DNA from: Anaerovibrio sp. RM50
Lineage (GTDB): Bacteria; Bacillota; Negativicutes; Selenomonadales; Selenomonadaceae
Reading direction: 5' to 3'
Length of the DNA: 64,000 nucleotides
Assembly: GCF_000622005.1 (NCBI RefSeq)
Contig: NZ_JHWV01000005.1
Coordinates: 276,860-340,859, forward strand
In this document: positions 27,386 through 35,606 of the stretch, piece after piece
Position numbering within the stretch: position 1 is the stretch's first letter
Layout: the number at the start of each line of letters is the position of its first letter
Notes under the pieces: generated by a model
Told to the model about the DNA's origin: nothing
The model's input: only the letters and a program-made list of their open reading frames with translations
Database searches by the model: none
Position numbers and translations under genes: made by a program

Positions 27386-28377
27386 TGATAGTTTCCTGGA
27401 ATGTTACAAATGCCTGCAATATGTTTTGTGACCACTGCTATCGTGAGGCGGGCTGCAAGGCGGAGGAGGAGCTTTCCACAGCGGAAGCCAAGACACTGCT
27501 TGATCAGATCGCCAGAGCAGGCTTTAAAATAATGATATTTTCCGGCGGTGAACCCCTCACCCGTCCGGATATTCTTGAGCTGGTGGAATATGCCACATCT
27601 CTGGGCCTTCGCAGTGTATTTGGTACCAATGGTACTCTGATAACTCTGGAAATGGCCCGGAAGCTGAAAGAAGCAGGAGCCATGGGCATGGGGATTTCCC
27701 TTGATTCCATGGACAAGAAGAAGCACAATGAGTTCCGTAAGTTTGAGGGGGCCTGGGAAGGTGCTGTTCAGGGCATGCGCAACTGCCGTACCGTGGGACT
27801 GCCATTTCAGATACATACAACTGTAATGGACTGGAACAACCATGAATTGGAGGCAATTACTGATTTTGCCGTGGCAGAGGGGGCTGTGGCCCACCATTTC
27901 TTCTTCCTTGTGCCAACGGGCCGTGCCAAGACAATTGAGGCTGAGTCCCTGCGGGCAGAACAGTACGAGGAAACCCTTACCCGCATTATGAAAAAACAAA
28001 CTGAGGTTGACATAGAACTGAAGCCTACATGTGCCCCGCAGTTTATGCGTATTGCGGCCCAGATGGGGGTGAAGACCCGCTTCCGCCGGGGCTGTCTGGC
28101 AGGCACGGCATACTGCATCATCAGTCCACGGGGCAAGGTTCAGCCATGTGCATATCTTAACATGGAGCTGGGGGATGTTCGGGAGACCCCATTTGACGAG
28201 ATATGGAAGAACAACGAGGTTTTGAATACCCTGCGTACTTTGGAGTACAAGGGGGGCTGCGGTGAGTGCAGCTTCAAGAAGTCCTGCGGTGGTTGCCGGG
28301 CAAGGGCTGCATATTATCATGATGGGGACTATATGGCAGAGGAGCCATGGTGCCTGTATCACGGCCGCAAAGGATAA
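27385..28377 (+). CDS. NirJ2-type radical SAM protein (heme/heme d1-like pathway)
   Basis: 330 residues. Radical SAM motif CNMFCDHC at about residues 10-17, FSGGEPLTRPD, and a C-terminal auxiliary-cluster domain with CAYL, CGEC and CGGCRAR cysteines typical of SPASM enzymes such as AhbD, PqqE and NirJ. ATG overlaps the stop codon of the first radical SAM gene (TAATG), so the pair is co-translated. Peptide-modifying SPASM enzymes are an alternative reading, but no small precursor-peptide gene is visible next to it. Confidence 0.8.
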   Translation: MIVSWNVTNACNMFCDHCYREAGCKAEEELSTAEAKTLLDQIARAGFKIMIFSGGEPLTRPDILELVEYATSLGLRSVFGTNGTLITLEMARKLKEAGAMGMGISLDSMDKKKHNEFRKFEGAWEGAVQGMRNCRTVGLPFQIHTTVMDWNNHELEAITDFAVAEGAVAHHFFFLVPTGRAKTIEAESLRAEQYEETLTRIMKKQTEVDIELKPTCAPQFMRIAAQMGVKTRFRRGCLAGTAYCIISPRGKVQPCAYLNMELGDVRETPFDEIWKNNEVLNTLRTLEYKGGCGECSFKKSCGGCRARAAYYHDGDYMAEEPWCLYHGRKG

Positions 28378-28412
28378 AATCTTAAGACCACATCAATGTC
28401 AGGAGACATCGT

Positions 28413-28596
28413 AAAGGGCAGGGACTACTGTCTGTAGCGTCGGTCATGAGTCTAAAACTTTTTGTTCGATGATATAAAAAAATCATAACTCGCTTCGCTC
28501 AAACAAATGATTTTTTCCACTAATATTTAGGTACGAACAAAAGAGTTTCTTAACGACTCATGCCCTAATTGCTACAGCCATCAGCCCCTGCCCTTT
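28413..28596. repeat. Long inverted-repeat hairpin, 184 bases
   Basis: Nested complementary blocks make almost the whole stretch one hairpin: AAAGGGCAGGG/CCCTGCCCTTT at the ends, CTGTAGC/GCTACAG, CATGAGTC/GACTCATG, AAACTTTTTGTTCG/CGAACAAAAGAGTTT (one bulge), and AAAAAATCAT/ATGATTTTTT around a CTCGCTTCGCTC apex. No reading frame fits. It directly follows the second radical SAM gene, and the + strand continues with TTTCTTTAT. It could be a large terminator, a small RNA or a miniature transposable element. Confidence 0.7.
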
Positions 28597-28626
28597 CTTT
28601 ATAAATGTTTCTGTATTAATTGGGAA

Positions 28627-28811
28627 GGGGGAACCTTTTCGCCTGCAAGAACGTAGTCCACCTGCCGGAGGCTCATCATGGGCAGTACATAATATTTATG
28701 TCTGGATGTATATAAGGCACGGCGCTTGCACCCAGTGCCGTACTTCGTATAAGACTATTTATACTGTACATGATGATTTGGACGAAGTGATGAAGCCGAA
28801 AAGATTTCCCC
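28627..28811. repeat. Second long imperfect hairpin, about 185 bases
   Basis: A 15-bp closing stem with one mismatch (28627-28641 with 28797-28811, core CTTTTCG/CGAAAAG), a large internal loop of about 14/13 bases, then GTCCA/TGGAC, TCATCATG/CATGATGA and TACA/TGTA, with an apical GGCAC/GTGCC hairpin. No protein-coding potential was seen. The closing stem, large bubble and long apical stem recall 6S RNA in outline only. The arms also resemble each other enough to be ends of a small mobile element. Confidence 0.6.
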
Positions 28812-28914
28812 TGACGGTGATGATGACATAATTTTATATGCATATTGAAATACTGTGATTAACTGTTATAATTAAAAATATATTATACTTACAGTGCGTA
28901 TTACAGGTGATTTT

Positions 28915-29712
28915 ATGATAAAGATTATTTTTTCGGACATGGATGGCACATTGCTGGACGAAAATGGTGAGCTGCCCGGGGAATTTCCCGAGATTATGGC
29001 AGAGCTGAAGAAGCGCGGTGTTATCTTTGCCCCTTCCAGCGGTCGCCAGTATTATGCCCTTCTGGAGCAGATGGGTGAATATAAAAATGAGTTCATGTTT
29101 TTGTCGGAAAACGGTGCCTTCAACATCTATAAGGAAAAGGAAATCTGTTCCTCCGTTCTTGACATGGACCTGGTGCATCGGGTCATTGCAGAGGCGGACA
29201 AGCATCGTATCTTCGCCATTCTCTGTGGCAAGAAAAATGCCTACGTAAGAAAGGAATGGGAGCCATATATCCATGAGGCCCGCCGTTTCTTTACCCACAG
29301 TATTTTCGTGGACAGCTTTGATGAAGTGGAGGACGAATTCGTCAAAATGGCCTTTGCGGACTGTGAGGGACTGGACGCTGAGCGTAATCTTATGCCGGTG
29401 CTGACCCAGTTTGAGCCGGAGCAGCAGGTGTCACTTAGCAGCAACTACTGGGTGGATGTGCTGAATCCTGGCATTAATAAGGGCTGGGCCATTAAACACA
29501 TTCAGGAAAGATTCGGCTTTAAGCCGGAGGAATGCGCCGCCTTTGGGGACTACATGAACGATTACGAAATGATGCAGTCAGTGCATTACAGCTACGCTAT
29601 GGACAATGCGCATCCTGAGCTTAAGAAGGTGGCGCGGTTCATCACCAAAAGCAACGTGGAGCATGGCGTTATTTACCAGATCAAGGAATTAATCAAGCAG
29701 GGCTTGATTTAA
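28915..29712 (+). CDS. Cof-type HAD-superfamily hydrolase
   Basis: About 265 residues. HAD motif I FSDMDGTLLDENG at the N terminus, motif II APSSGR, and the C-terminal GWAIKHIQERFG with GDYMNDYEMMQ (motif IV), with the large C2b cap between: the Cof/YidA layout. These enzymes dephosphorylate sugar phosphates or flavin-type phosphates with low specificity. The ATG at 28915 is preceded by AGGTGA; an in-frame GTG at 28894 is less likely. It is followed 63 bases later by a PHP phosphatase. Confidence 0.88.
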   Translation: MIKIIFSDMDGTLLDENGELPGEFPEIMAELKKRGVIFAPSSGRQYYALLEQMGEYKNEFMFLSENGAFNIYKEKEICSSVLDMDLVHRVIAEADKHRIFAILCGKKNAYVRKEWEPYIHEARRFFTHSIFVDSFDEVEDEFVKMAFADCEGLDAERNLMPVLTQFEPEQQVSLSSNYWVDVLNPGINKGWAIKHIQERFGFKPEECAAFGDYMNDYEMMQSVHYSYAMDNAHPELKKVARFITKSNVEHGVIYQIKELIKQGLI

Positions 29713-29775
29713 GAGGTTTTAAGATAAGTAGATATTTGGGGATTTTAGTGTACTAGGGGTAGAGGAGAAAAGTGT

Positions 29776-30627
29776 ATGAAATTCGATTATCATATGCATT
29801 TTGAAAAAGGTGATTATGACGTTGACTGGGCCAAGGGGTTCTTTGAGGCTGCCGCCGAAAGGGGCTTGAATGAAATCGGTATCTCTGAGCACAGCCACAC
29901 CTTTCCGGAGTTTAAGCAGCTTTATTACGATGACCTTATTTTGGACGATTCCTTTGTGGGGAAATTTCAGCAGCAGTGGCTGAAATCAAACAAGTTCAAG
30001 CATACTCTGGATGATTATTTTGAGTTTATGGAAAAGCTGAAGTCCGCCGGCTACAATGCTAAAACCGGCATTGAGGTTTGCAACTTCCAGAATCAGGAGC
30101 AGGTGGCGGAGATTTTGAAGGAGTACGATTTTGACTATATTATCGGCTCCATCCATTTCATTCGCGGCTGGGCCTACGATTCTGAGGAAATTATGGCGGA
30201 ATGGAACCATCATTCGTTGGATGAAATTTACGAGGCTTATACACAGGAGATTGAGCACATGGTGGCCAGCGGCCTTTACGATGTGCTGGGTCACCCGTAT
30301 AATATACGCCTTTACCGCATGATACCTTATTTTGATGCCACCCCATATCTGGAAAGGGCAGTGGCTGCATTAAAGAAGGCCAATATGTGCGTTGATGTTA
30401 ATACGGGCACAGTTTACCGCTATCCAATTGCGGAAATAACCCCTTACTACAAGTTTATGAAGCTGGCAGCCAAGGCCGGTCTGCAGATAATAACCAGCTC
30501 TGATGCCCACAAGCCTGAGGATTGCGGCAGTTATATTGACGAGGCCATAGAATATGTTGCCCGTTACGGTTACTCCCAGGGGGTAATGTTCGACAAGCGG
30601 AAACGTACACTTGTTGATTTGGGTTAA
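29776..30627 (+). CDS. hisK: PHP-domain histidinol-phosphatase-like protein
   Basis: 283 residues, PHP fold with the metal ligands visible as FDYHMHFE (HxH), ISEHSH, GSIHFIRGW, GHPYN and TSSDAHK. This matches the HisK/HisJ-type histidinol phosphatase of Firmicutes, which makes histidinol from its phosphate. No other his gene is near, so a related phosphoesterase function is possible. GGAG site before the ATG; a strong terminator follows. Confidence 0.78.
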   Translation: MKFDYHMHFEKGDYDVDWAKGFFEAAAERGLNEIGISEHSHTFPEFKQLYYDDLILDDSFVGKFQQQWLKSNKFKHTLDDYFEFMEKLKSAGYNAKTGIEVCNFQNQEQVAEILKEYDFDYIIGSIHFIRGWAYDSEEIMAEWNHHSLDEIYEAYTQEIEHMVASGLYDVLGHPYNIRLYRMIPYFDATPYLERAVAALKKANMCVDVNTGTVYRYPIAEITPYYKFMKLAAKAGLQIITSSDAHKPEDCGSYIDEAIEYVARYGYSQGVMFDKRKRTLVDLG

Positions 30628-30652
30628 CAGACACAATAAAAACGACAATAAC

Positions 30653-30702
30653 AAAAGCTGTTGCACTTCGTTAGCATATCGCTTCCTTGTGCAGCAGCTT
30701 TT
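30653..30702. terminator. Bidirectional terminator
   Basis: AAAAGCTG-TTGCAC / GTGCAGCAGCTTTT stem; A- and T-rich flanks on both sides let it serve the PHP gene (+) and the unknown gene at 30759-31322 (-). Confidence 0.8.
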
Positions 30703-30758
30703 CGCATTTTGATTAAGCATTTTGGGCTTAAATCCATATTTTGGTTTAAATTCGATAT

Positions 30759-31322
30759 TTAGTTCAAAACCGGCGGGGCGGGGATGTTCATTTCCACAGT
30801 CTGCTTTATCAGGGCTTTTTCGCTCATGTCCTTGGAGCTGTGATTTTTCCAAACCCGCTGGAGGGTGGTGACGAAGGCTCCCGGGGAAATTGAGCTTTCC
30901 AGCTGCTCCTGAACCTTTTTCTGAAGCATTTCGTGGAAGGACTGGTCCAGTGTAATGGTGCGCTGGGCCAGAAGAATCTGCAAATTGGTATCCACCAGAT
31001 AAAGGTGCATAACGGGATCATCCAAATCTGCAATACATGGCTTCATGCCCGGCGGCAGGAGATGGATGCCCAATGGGGAATCACCCCAGCCCTCCTTGAA
31101 TATGCCGTCAATCTTGTAAAGGAAGAATACGATTCCCTCAGCCTCAAACAGTCCCAGCTCCATGGCCCCTGTGCGGAAGGCCTCAGTGGCAATTACGTCT
31201 GTGTGACTTAGCTGCAGGATAAACATGGCTCCGTTGGAATCAATCTGAAAGAGGCCCCCGTCTCCCTGATTATGAATAGGCAGTGGAAATTTTTCCCCCA
31301 CCTGGAAATTTGTATAATTCAT
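30759..31322 (-). CDS. Hypothetical protein, 187 residues
   Basis: Not recognised. No signal peptide or membrane helix. A beta-rich N-terminal part (MNYTNFQVGEKFPLPIH, GGLFQIDSNGAMFILQL) and a helical C-terminal half with Lys/Gln/Glu-rich segments (EMLQKKVQEQLESS), ending in a Pro-rich tail. It starts behind TAGGGGG and points away from the secreted-protein genes at 31.5 kb, with which it shares a 170-base upstream region. Function unknown. Confidence 0.68.
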   Translation of the reverse strand: MNYTNFQVGEKFPLPIHNQGDGGLFQIDSNGAMFILQLSHTDVIATEAFRTGAMELGLFEAEGIVFFLYKIDGIFKEGWGDSPLGIHLLPPGMKPCIADLDDPVMHLYLVDTNLQILLAQRTITLDQSFHEMLQKKVQEQLESSISPGAFVTTLQRVWKNHSSKDMSEKALIKQTVEMNIPAPPVLN

Positions 31323-31495
31323 GGCTAAAACCCCCTATATTACTGAAAGAAGTTTACCATATTCGGGATTATCTCACAAGGTTACAAGGCTTTTCTGTAA
31401 AAAAATCCTATTTTATGGTAAAATGTATAGTGCTGAAGTATTTCTATTTCTTTATTCGTTTTTTGAATTTTAAGGATGATTAAGGAGTGATATAT

Positions 31496-32368
31496 ATGAT
31501 ACGCCGATTCATAGCCACCATGGTTTTTATGTGCAGCCTCATGATGATGTTTGCGGTGGGGTATGCTGCAAATAATAATGCAGAATGGTATTGGATTTCT
31601 TCCGATGATAAATACAGCAAATTTTATGCCACGGATAAGGTGCAGGTGCTAAGGTCCTTTGGCAATATTGCAGTTCAGATAAATGCCTGGACAAAGACTA
31701 CCTATAGTTCTGCCGGGGCTCAGGAGACCCTTGATAATTATGGAATCAAGGATATTGACCCTGCCCAGCTGGCCTACAGCCTTGCGGAGGTGGAGGTAAA
31801 TCCCCAGAACCGCACTCTGGCTTATTTAAGTGAGGCCTTTTATGACAAGGATGACAACAAGCTGTGGGAAAAGGTGTACAGTCCTGTGCGCCCCAAGGAA
31901 ATGAATTCCCAGGAGTTTGATGAGGATTTCTATTGTCACATTGTGGACCATGTCTTTGAACAGGGAGAAAACGAGCACCGCAGGGCCGGTGACCGCTGGC
32001 TTTCCCTGTGGCAGGATACCACTATGGACGGCGGAGTAGTTTACAGCATGGCAGACACATCCACCATGCGCCTTAAGGGACAGAATATTATTTTCTGGGA
32101 ATGGCAGGAAAAGAAAACTTCTGCCAGCGAAGTTGAAAGCATTATTTTCCGGAAAAAGGCCATAAATATACCTATGTATACAGAAAAGGTGATTCGGGTT
32201 ATGTCCTGGAATGCCAATACAGGCTGGAAGGATATAACAAATACCACTGATGGTATGTACCACGTAATTGAGAATGGTACCAACAGTGAAAAGGCCCTCA
32301 ATGCCATCAAGGCCTATGAGAGCGCCCATGAAAGCTGGGTAAAACGCTACAGTCTGGATGAAGCGTAA
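31496..32368 (+). CDS. Secreted hypothetical protein upstream of metA
   Basis: About 290 residues with an N-terminal signal peptide (MIRRFIATMVFMCSLMMMFA, cleavage near GYAAN). The mature part has aromatic-rich strands (EWYWISSDDKYSKFY). Its order of segments resembles the protein at 33420-34133: an aromatic start with SSxxxYxxFY, a middle NRTLAYL/NTVYFK strand, and an EFDEDFYCHIVDHV/FDSSFYKRIIDYA block. I infer distant homology. The ATG at 31496 has AAGGAG at the right distance. Function unknown; periplasm or outer membrane likely. Confidence 0.75.
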   Translation: MIRRFIATMVFMCSLMMMFAVGYAANNNAEWYWISSDDKYSKFYATDKVQVLRSFGNIAVQINAWTKTTYSSAGAQETLDNYGIKDIDPAQLAYSLAEVEVNPQNRTLAYLSEAFYDKDDNKLWEKVYSPVRPKEMNSQEFDEDFYCHIVDHVFEQGENEHRRAGDRWLSLWQDTTMDGGVVYSMADTSTMRLKGQNIIFWEWQEKKTSASEVESIIFRKKAINIPMYTEKVIRVMSWNANTGWKDITNTTDGMYHVIENGTNSEKALNAIKAYESAHESWVKRYSLDEA

Positions 32369-32398
32369 GCTTTCATAGTATGTTTTTGAGGTGATTTC

Positions 32399-33340
32399 GT
32401 GCCAATTAAGATACCCAACAACCTTCCGGCAACAAAAATTTTGGAGGGTGAGAATATATTCGTCATGGATTCTGACCGTGCCTACAGTCAGGATATCCGA
32501 CCGCTGAAATTGTTAATTTTAAATCTTATGCCCATTAAGCAGGTGACTGAAACCCAGCTGCTGCGCCTTTTGGGCAATACACCTCTTCAGGTGGAAGTGG
32601 ATTTTATATATACTGAGTCCTATGTGCCTACCCATACCACTACGGACTATTTGACTGAGTTTTATGGTACCTTTGCAGAGGTTCGTCATAAAAAATATGA
32701 TGGCTTTATTATCACTGGTGCACCGGTGGAGCAGATGCCCTTCGAGGATGTGGCTTACTGGGAGGAAGTGGCTGAAATAATGGAGTGGAGCAAGTCACAC
32801 GCCTATTCTACCTTCCACATCTGCTGGGGAGCCCAGGCGGGGCTGTATTACCATTATGGCATCAAAAAGTACGATGTGGCTCCGAAGATTTTCGGGGTAT
32901 ACAAGCATCATTTGTGCGTGGAAAATGAGCGGCTTTTCCGGGGCTTTGACGATGAGTTCTACGTACCACATTCCCGTCATACTGAGGTACGCAAGAGGGA
33001 TATTGAGCAGGTTCCGGAGCTTACTATTATGGCTGAGTCCGACGAGGAGGCCGGGGTTTATGCCATTGCCAATCTGGATAAGCGTCAGTTCTTTATTACG
33101 GGTCATGCAGAATATGATCCATTGTCACTGAAGGCCGAGTATGATCGGGATATGGCGGCGGGCATGCCAAATGTTAACGTGCCGATTAATTATTATCCCG
33201 ATGATGATCCGTCCCAGCCACCTGTTGTAAGATGGCGCTCTGTGGCCAATTTGCTTTTTGCCAACTGGCTCAACTACTATGTATATCAGGAGACTCCGTA
33301 TGAACTGGATACTCTTGCCCCGTCAGATGACCGGGTTTAA
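32399..33340 (+). CDS. metA: Homoserine O-acyltransferase (MetA family, probably acetyl-CoA specific)
   Basis: Activates homoserine for methionine synthesis. 313 residues, full length, glutamine amidotransferase-like fold. Catalytic Cys142 lies in HICWGAQAG, and His and Glu lie in FITGHAEYD. Residue 111 is Glu (TGAPVEQM), where E. coli has Gly; this position is known to decide acyl donor in the MetA family, and Glu favours acetyl-CoA. So despite the usual succinyltransferase name, an acetyltransferase is more likely. GTG start after GAGGTGA. It stands between two secreted unknown proteins and away from other met genes; no S-box or Met-box was found upstream. Confidence 0.93.
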   Translation: MPIKIPNNLPATKILEGENIFVMDSDRAYSQDIRPLKLLILNLMPIKQVTETQLLRLLGNTPLQVEVDFIYTESYVPTHTTTDYLTEFYGTFAEVRHKKYDGFIITGAPVEQMPFEDVAYWEEVAEIMEWSKSHAYSTFHICWGAQAGLYYHYGIKKYDVAPKIFGVYKHHLCVENERLFRGFDDEFYVPHSRHTEVRKRDIEQVPELTIMAESDEEAGVYAIANLDKRQFFITGHAEYDPLSLKAEYDRDMAAGMPNVNVPINYYPDDDPSQPPVVRWRSVANLLFANWLNYYVYQETPYELDTLAPSDDRV

Positions 33341-33419
33341 GGAGGTATTTTCATAAGTTTTTCATGTTAAGGGGTTAAATTAAACTTTTGAAGATGTATA
33401 TATGGAGGCATATTTTGTT

Positions 33420-34133
33420 ATGAAAAAATCTTTGGTTGTTTTATTTGCGATTCTGTGCACTCTTTGGACTGCTGCGGCCAGTGCCAGTCCTCAGGTGGAC
33501 GAGACAATATTCAAATGGGTTCAGTCCTCTGCCAGATGTGATTATTACTTTAACACCCAGCAAATTTGCTATGGCAAGGATGATGAAGGAAATTTTGACT
33601 ACGATAAGCTGGTAGTTCCTGTACTGAAGATATATGATTATCTCATGATTGACGATGTGGTTGCCAAGCGCCGTTGGAACGGCAATTCCACAGAGGGGTT
33701 CAGCGATCTGGTGGGTGCTGCGGAATATTATGTAATTAACCTTAAGGATAATACAGTTTATTTTAAGCAGCAGGATTTCATCGATTCCACCTGGACCACC
33801 CTGGCGGTAAATAATCCTGACCGCACAGTGCAGCTTGATCAGCTTTCAGAAAAAAGCTTTGACAGCAGTTTCTACAAGAGAATTATTGATTATGCCCTTC
33901 GCAATCGGGTGAAGCTGGCTATAAGGAGCAACGGCCACATCAGTGATGAGCTTCTTGCCAAGATGCAGGCAGAACAGGATGAATACAGAGCCCAAAACAA
34001 AGCTTATGATGCCAGGGACAATGAGGAACTGGACGAAAAGAGCGCAGACAGGGTGAAGGCTGCCATAGAGGCTCAGAACAAGGACGAAGACAAAGATAAG
34101 AAGGATAAGAAAAAAGACAAGAAAAAGAAATAA
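33420..34133 (+). CDS. Secreted hypothetical protein with Lys/Asp-rich tail
   Basis: About 237 residues: signal peptide (MKKSLVVLFAILCTLWTAAA, cleavage after SAS), a folded part of about 160 residues resembling that of the protein at 31496-32368, and a C-terminal tail made almost only of Lys, Asp and Glu (final 20 residues). The ATG at 33420 has GGAGG ten bases upstream; an in-frame ATG at 33402 would precede that site. Function unknown; the charged tail may bind the cell wall or LPS, which is speculation. Confidence 0.72.
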   Translation: MKKSLVVLFAILCTLWTAAASASPQVDETIFKWVQSSARCDYYFNTQQICYGKDDEGNFDYDKLVVPVLKIYDYLMIDDVVAKRRWNGNSTEGFSDLVGAAEYYVINLKDNTVYFKQQDFIDSTWTTLAVNNPDRTVQLDQLSEKSFDSSFYKRIIDYALRNRVKLAIRSNGHISDELLAKMQAEQDEYRAQNKAYDARDNEELDEKSADRVKAAIEAQNKDEDKDKKDKKKDKKKK

Positions 34134-34175
34134 GTTGTTGGTTGTTGTATACTGACCAAATGAGGGATGATGACT

Positions 34176-34889
34176 ATGTCAAATGAATTTACCTTTGTGG
34201 TGGAGAAAAAATGCCCTGTTTGCGGCAAGGAAACCAGAGTTGTGAAAGTAAAATCAAGGCTGATGATTTCACGGACAGATGACGATTACTGCAACCACTA
34301 CCGTGATTTCAACCCATATTTCTACACCATCTGGGCCTGTGAGCATTGCGGTTTTGCCGCAGATGAAAAGCACTTCCTGTCCCCGTTGCCGGACAGACAT
34401 CGGGATATGTTGGCAAAATTCCTTCATGAAAGACGGGCACGCTTCGTTTTTTCCGAGACCAGGGGGCTGCCTGAGGCCATTGCTTCCTATCAGCTGGCAA
34501 TTTATTGCGCTGAGGCCATTTCTGCGCCGCCTTCAAGAATTGCCGGCCTTTCCCTGCGTATGGCATGGGTATTCCGTACGGTGGGCATCAAGGACCAGGA
34601 AATGGAGTGGACCAGAAAGACCGTACAGCTTTACGAGCGTTCCATAATGACTGAGCGTTATCCGGTGGAAAGCCTTTCGGATAACACGGTTATGTATTTG
34701 TTGGCTACACTGTTTAACCGCCTTGGGGATAGGGATCATTGTACCCAGTATCTTGGCAGAATGATTAACGACAAGTCATTAAAGATGAATGATAACAAGC
34801 TGTATAATGATGCCCGTAAGCTGTGGCAGGATATCCGCGCTGAGGAAACTGAGCTCCAGAAGGCTATGGAAGCTTCTGCCAAAAAATAA
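34176..34889 (+). CDS. DUF2225 family protein
   Basis: About 237 residues. The N-terminal zinc-ribbon-like pair CPVCGKE and CEHCGF frames RTDDDYCNHYRDFNPYFYTIWAC, the DUF2225 hallmark. The C-terminal part is helical, TPR-like, with repeats such as YQLAIYCAEAI. Cytoplasmic; function not established. Starts 42 bases after the secreted protein gene, same strand. Confidence 0.82.
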   Translation: MSNEFTFVVEKKCPVCGKETRVVKVKSRLMISRTDDDYCNHYRDFNPYFYTIWACEHCGFAADEKHFLSPLPDRHRDMLAKFLHERRARFVFSETRGLPEAIASYQLAIYCAEAISAPPSRIAGLSLRMAWVFRTVGIKDQEMEWTRKTVQLYERSIMTERYPVESLSDNTVMYLLATLFNRLGDRDHCTQYLGRMINDKSLKMNDNKLYNDARKLWQDIRAEETELQKAMEASAKK

Positions 34890-34912
34890 CTTAAAATGAA
34901 GGATGACCAAAA

Positions 34913-35584
34913 ATGGATTTACCAGCAGCGATAATTGAAGCTGTTTCCAATGTGGACTGGGTTCAGGTGTCGGAGGTTATTGAAGATTATGGTCCGGTGG
35001 TGCAGGTGATACAGCACACCTGGAGCCATCAATCCCTTATGGATATTATGAACGGCAGTATTTCAGTGCCGGATTCCGTTATTAATGATGCTTTGGATCA
35101 CCGCCTGAGCAAGAACGAATACAATGTAAAGTCCATGACTGTTTCTTCCCATGAAAACGGGAAGATTGATATTAAGGCCGATACCAAAAAGCTGGGACGG
35201 GTTGAGTTTTCCGGAACAATTGAGGAAATGGTCCACAACACCGAGGATTCCCACTTGACCTTTAAGGTGAAGGAAAGAGCCCTGAAAGACCACGGGCTGG
35301 CCTCCTGGTTCATTTCCCGTATGTCCCTTTCCATGGTACAGGATCTTTTCGGCAAGATTGAGGTTGAGGATATTCCCACCACCATCAAGGGCAATAAGGT
35401 CACTGTGGACCTAAAGCCTGTTCTGGAAAACACGGAGCTGGCTACCACAGAGCTTAAGGGGCATCGCCTGCTGGATATGTTCAGAGTTGAGTCGGCCACT
35501 CCCCATGAAGGATACATTACCGTCAAGACCAAGGTGGATGTACCGGATGATGTTAGGGAAATGGCATTGAATGTGTTGCGTTGA
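34913..35584 (+). CDS. Hypothetical protein, 223 residues
   Basis: Not recognised. No signal peptide. A short helical N terminus (LPAAIIEAVSNVDWVQVSEV) is followed by a beta-rich region with alternating hydrophobic strands (IDIKADTKKLGRVEFSGTIEEM, EGYITVKTKVDVPDD). That pattern may reflect an LptA- or DUF2993-like lipid-binding barrel. It is sandwiched between DUF2225 and DUF4127 genes. Function unknown. Confidence 0.68.
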   Translation: MDLPAAIIEAVSNVDWVQVSEVIEDYGPVVQVIQHTWSHQSLMDIMNGSISVPDSVINDALDHRLSKNEYNVKSMTVSSHENGKIDIKADTKKLGRVEFSGTIEEMVHNTEDSHLTFKVKERALKDHGLASWFISRMSLSMVQDLFGKIEVEDIPTTIKGNKVTVDLKPVLENTELATTELKGHRLLDMFRVESATPHEGYITVKTKVDVPDDVREMALNVLR

Positions 35585-35606
35585 GGATTTGGGATAAAGA
35601 GTGAAT

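Noticed and set aside
26195..28377. Ribosomally made peptide cluster (radical SAM plus precursor)
   Set aside because: No small Cys- or Gly-rich precursor frame lies next to the radical SAM genes, and the tandem pair fits NirJ1/NirJ2 better.
28627..28811. Firm annotation as 6S RNA, RNase P RNA, tmRNA or SRP RNA
   Set aside because: Only the outline matches 6S; conserved sequence blocks of RNase P, tmRNA and SRP RNA are absent.
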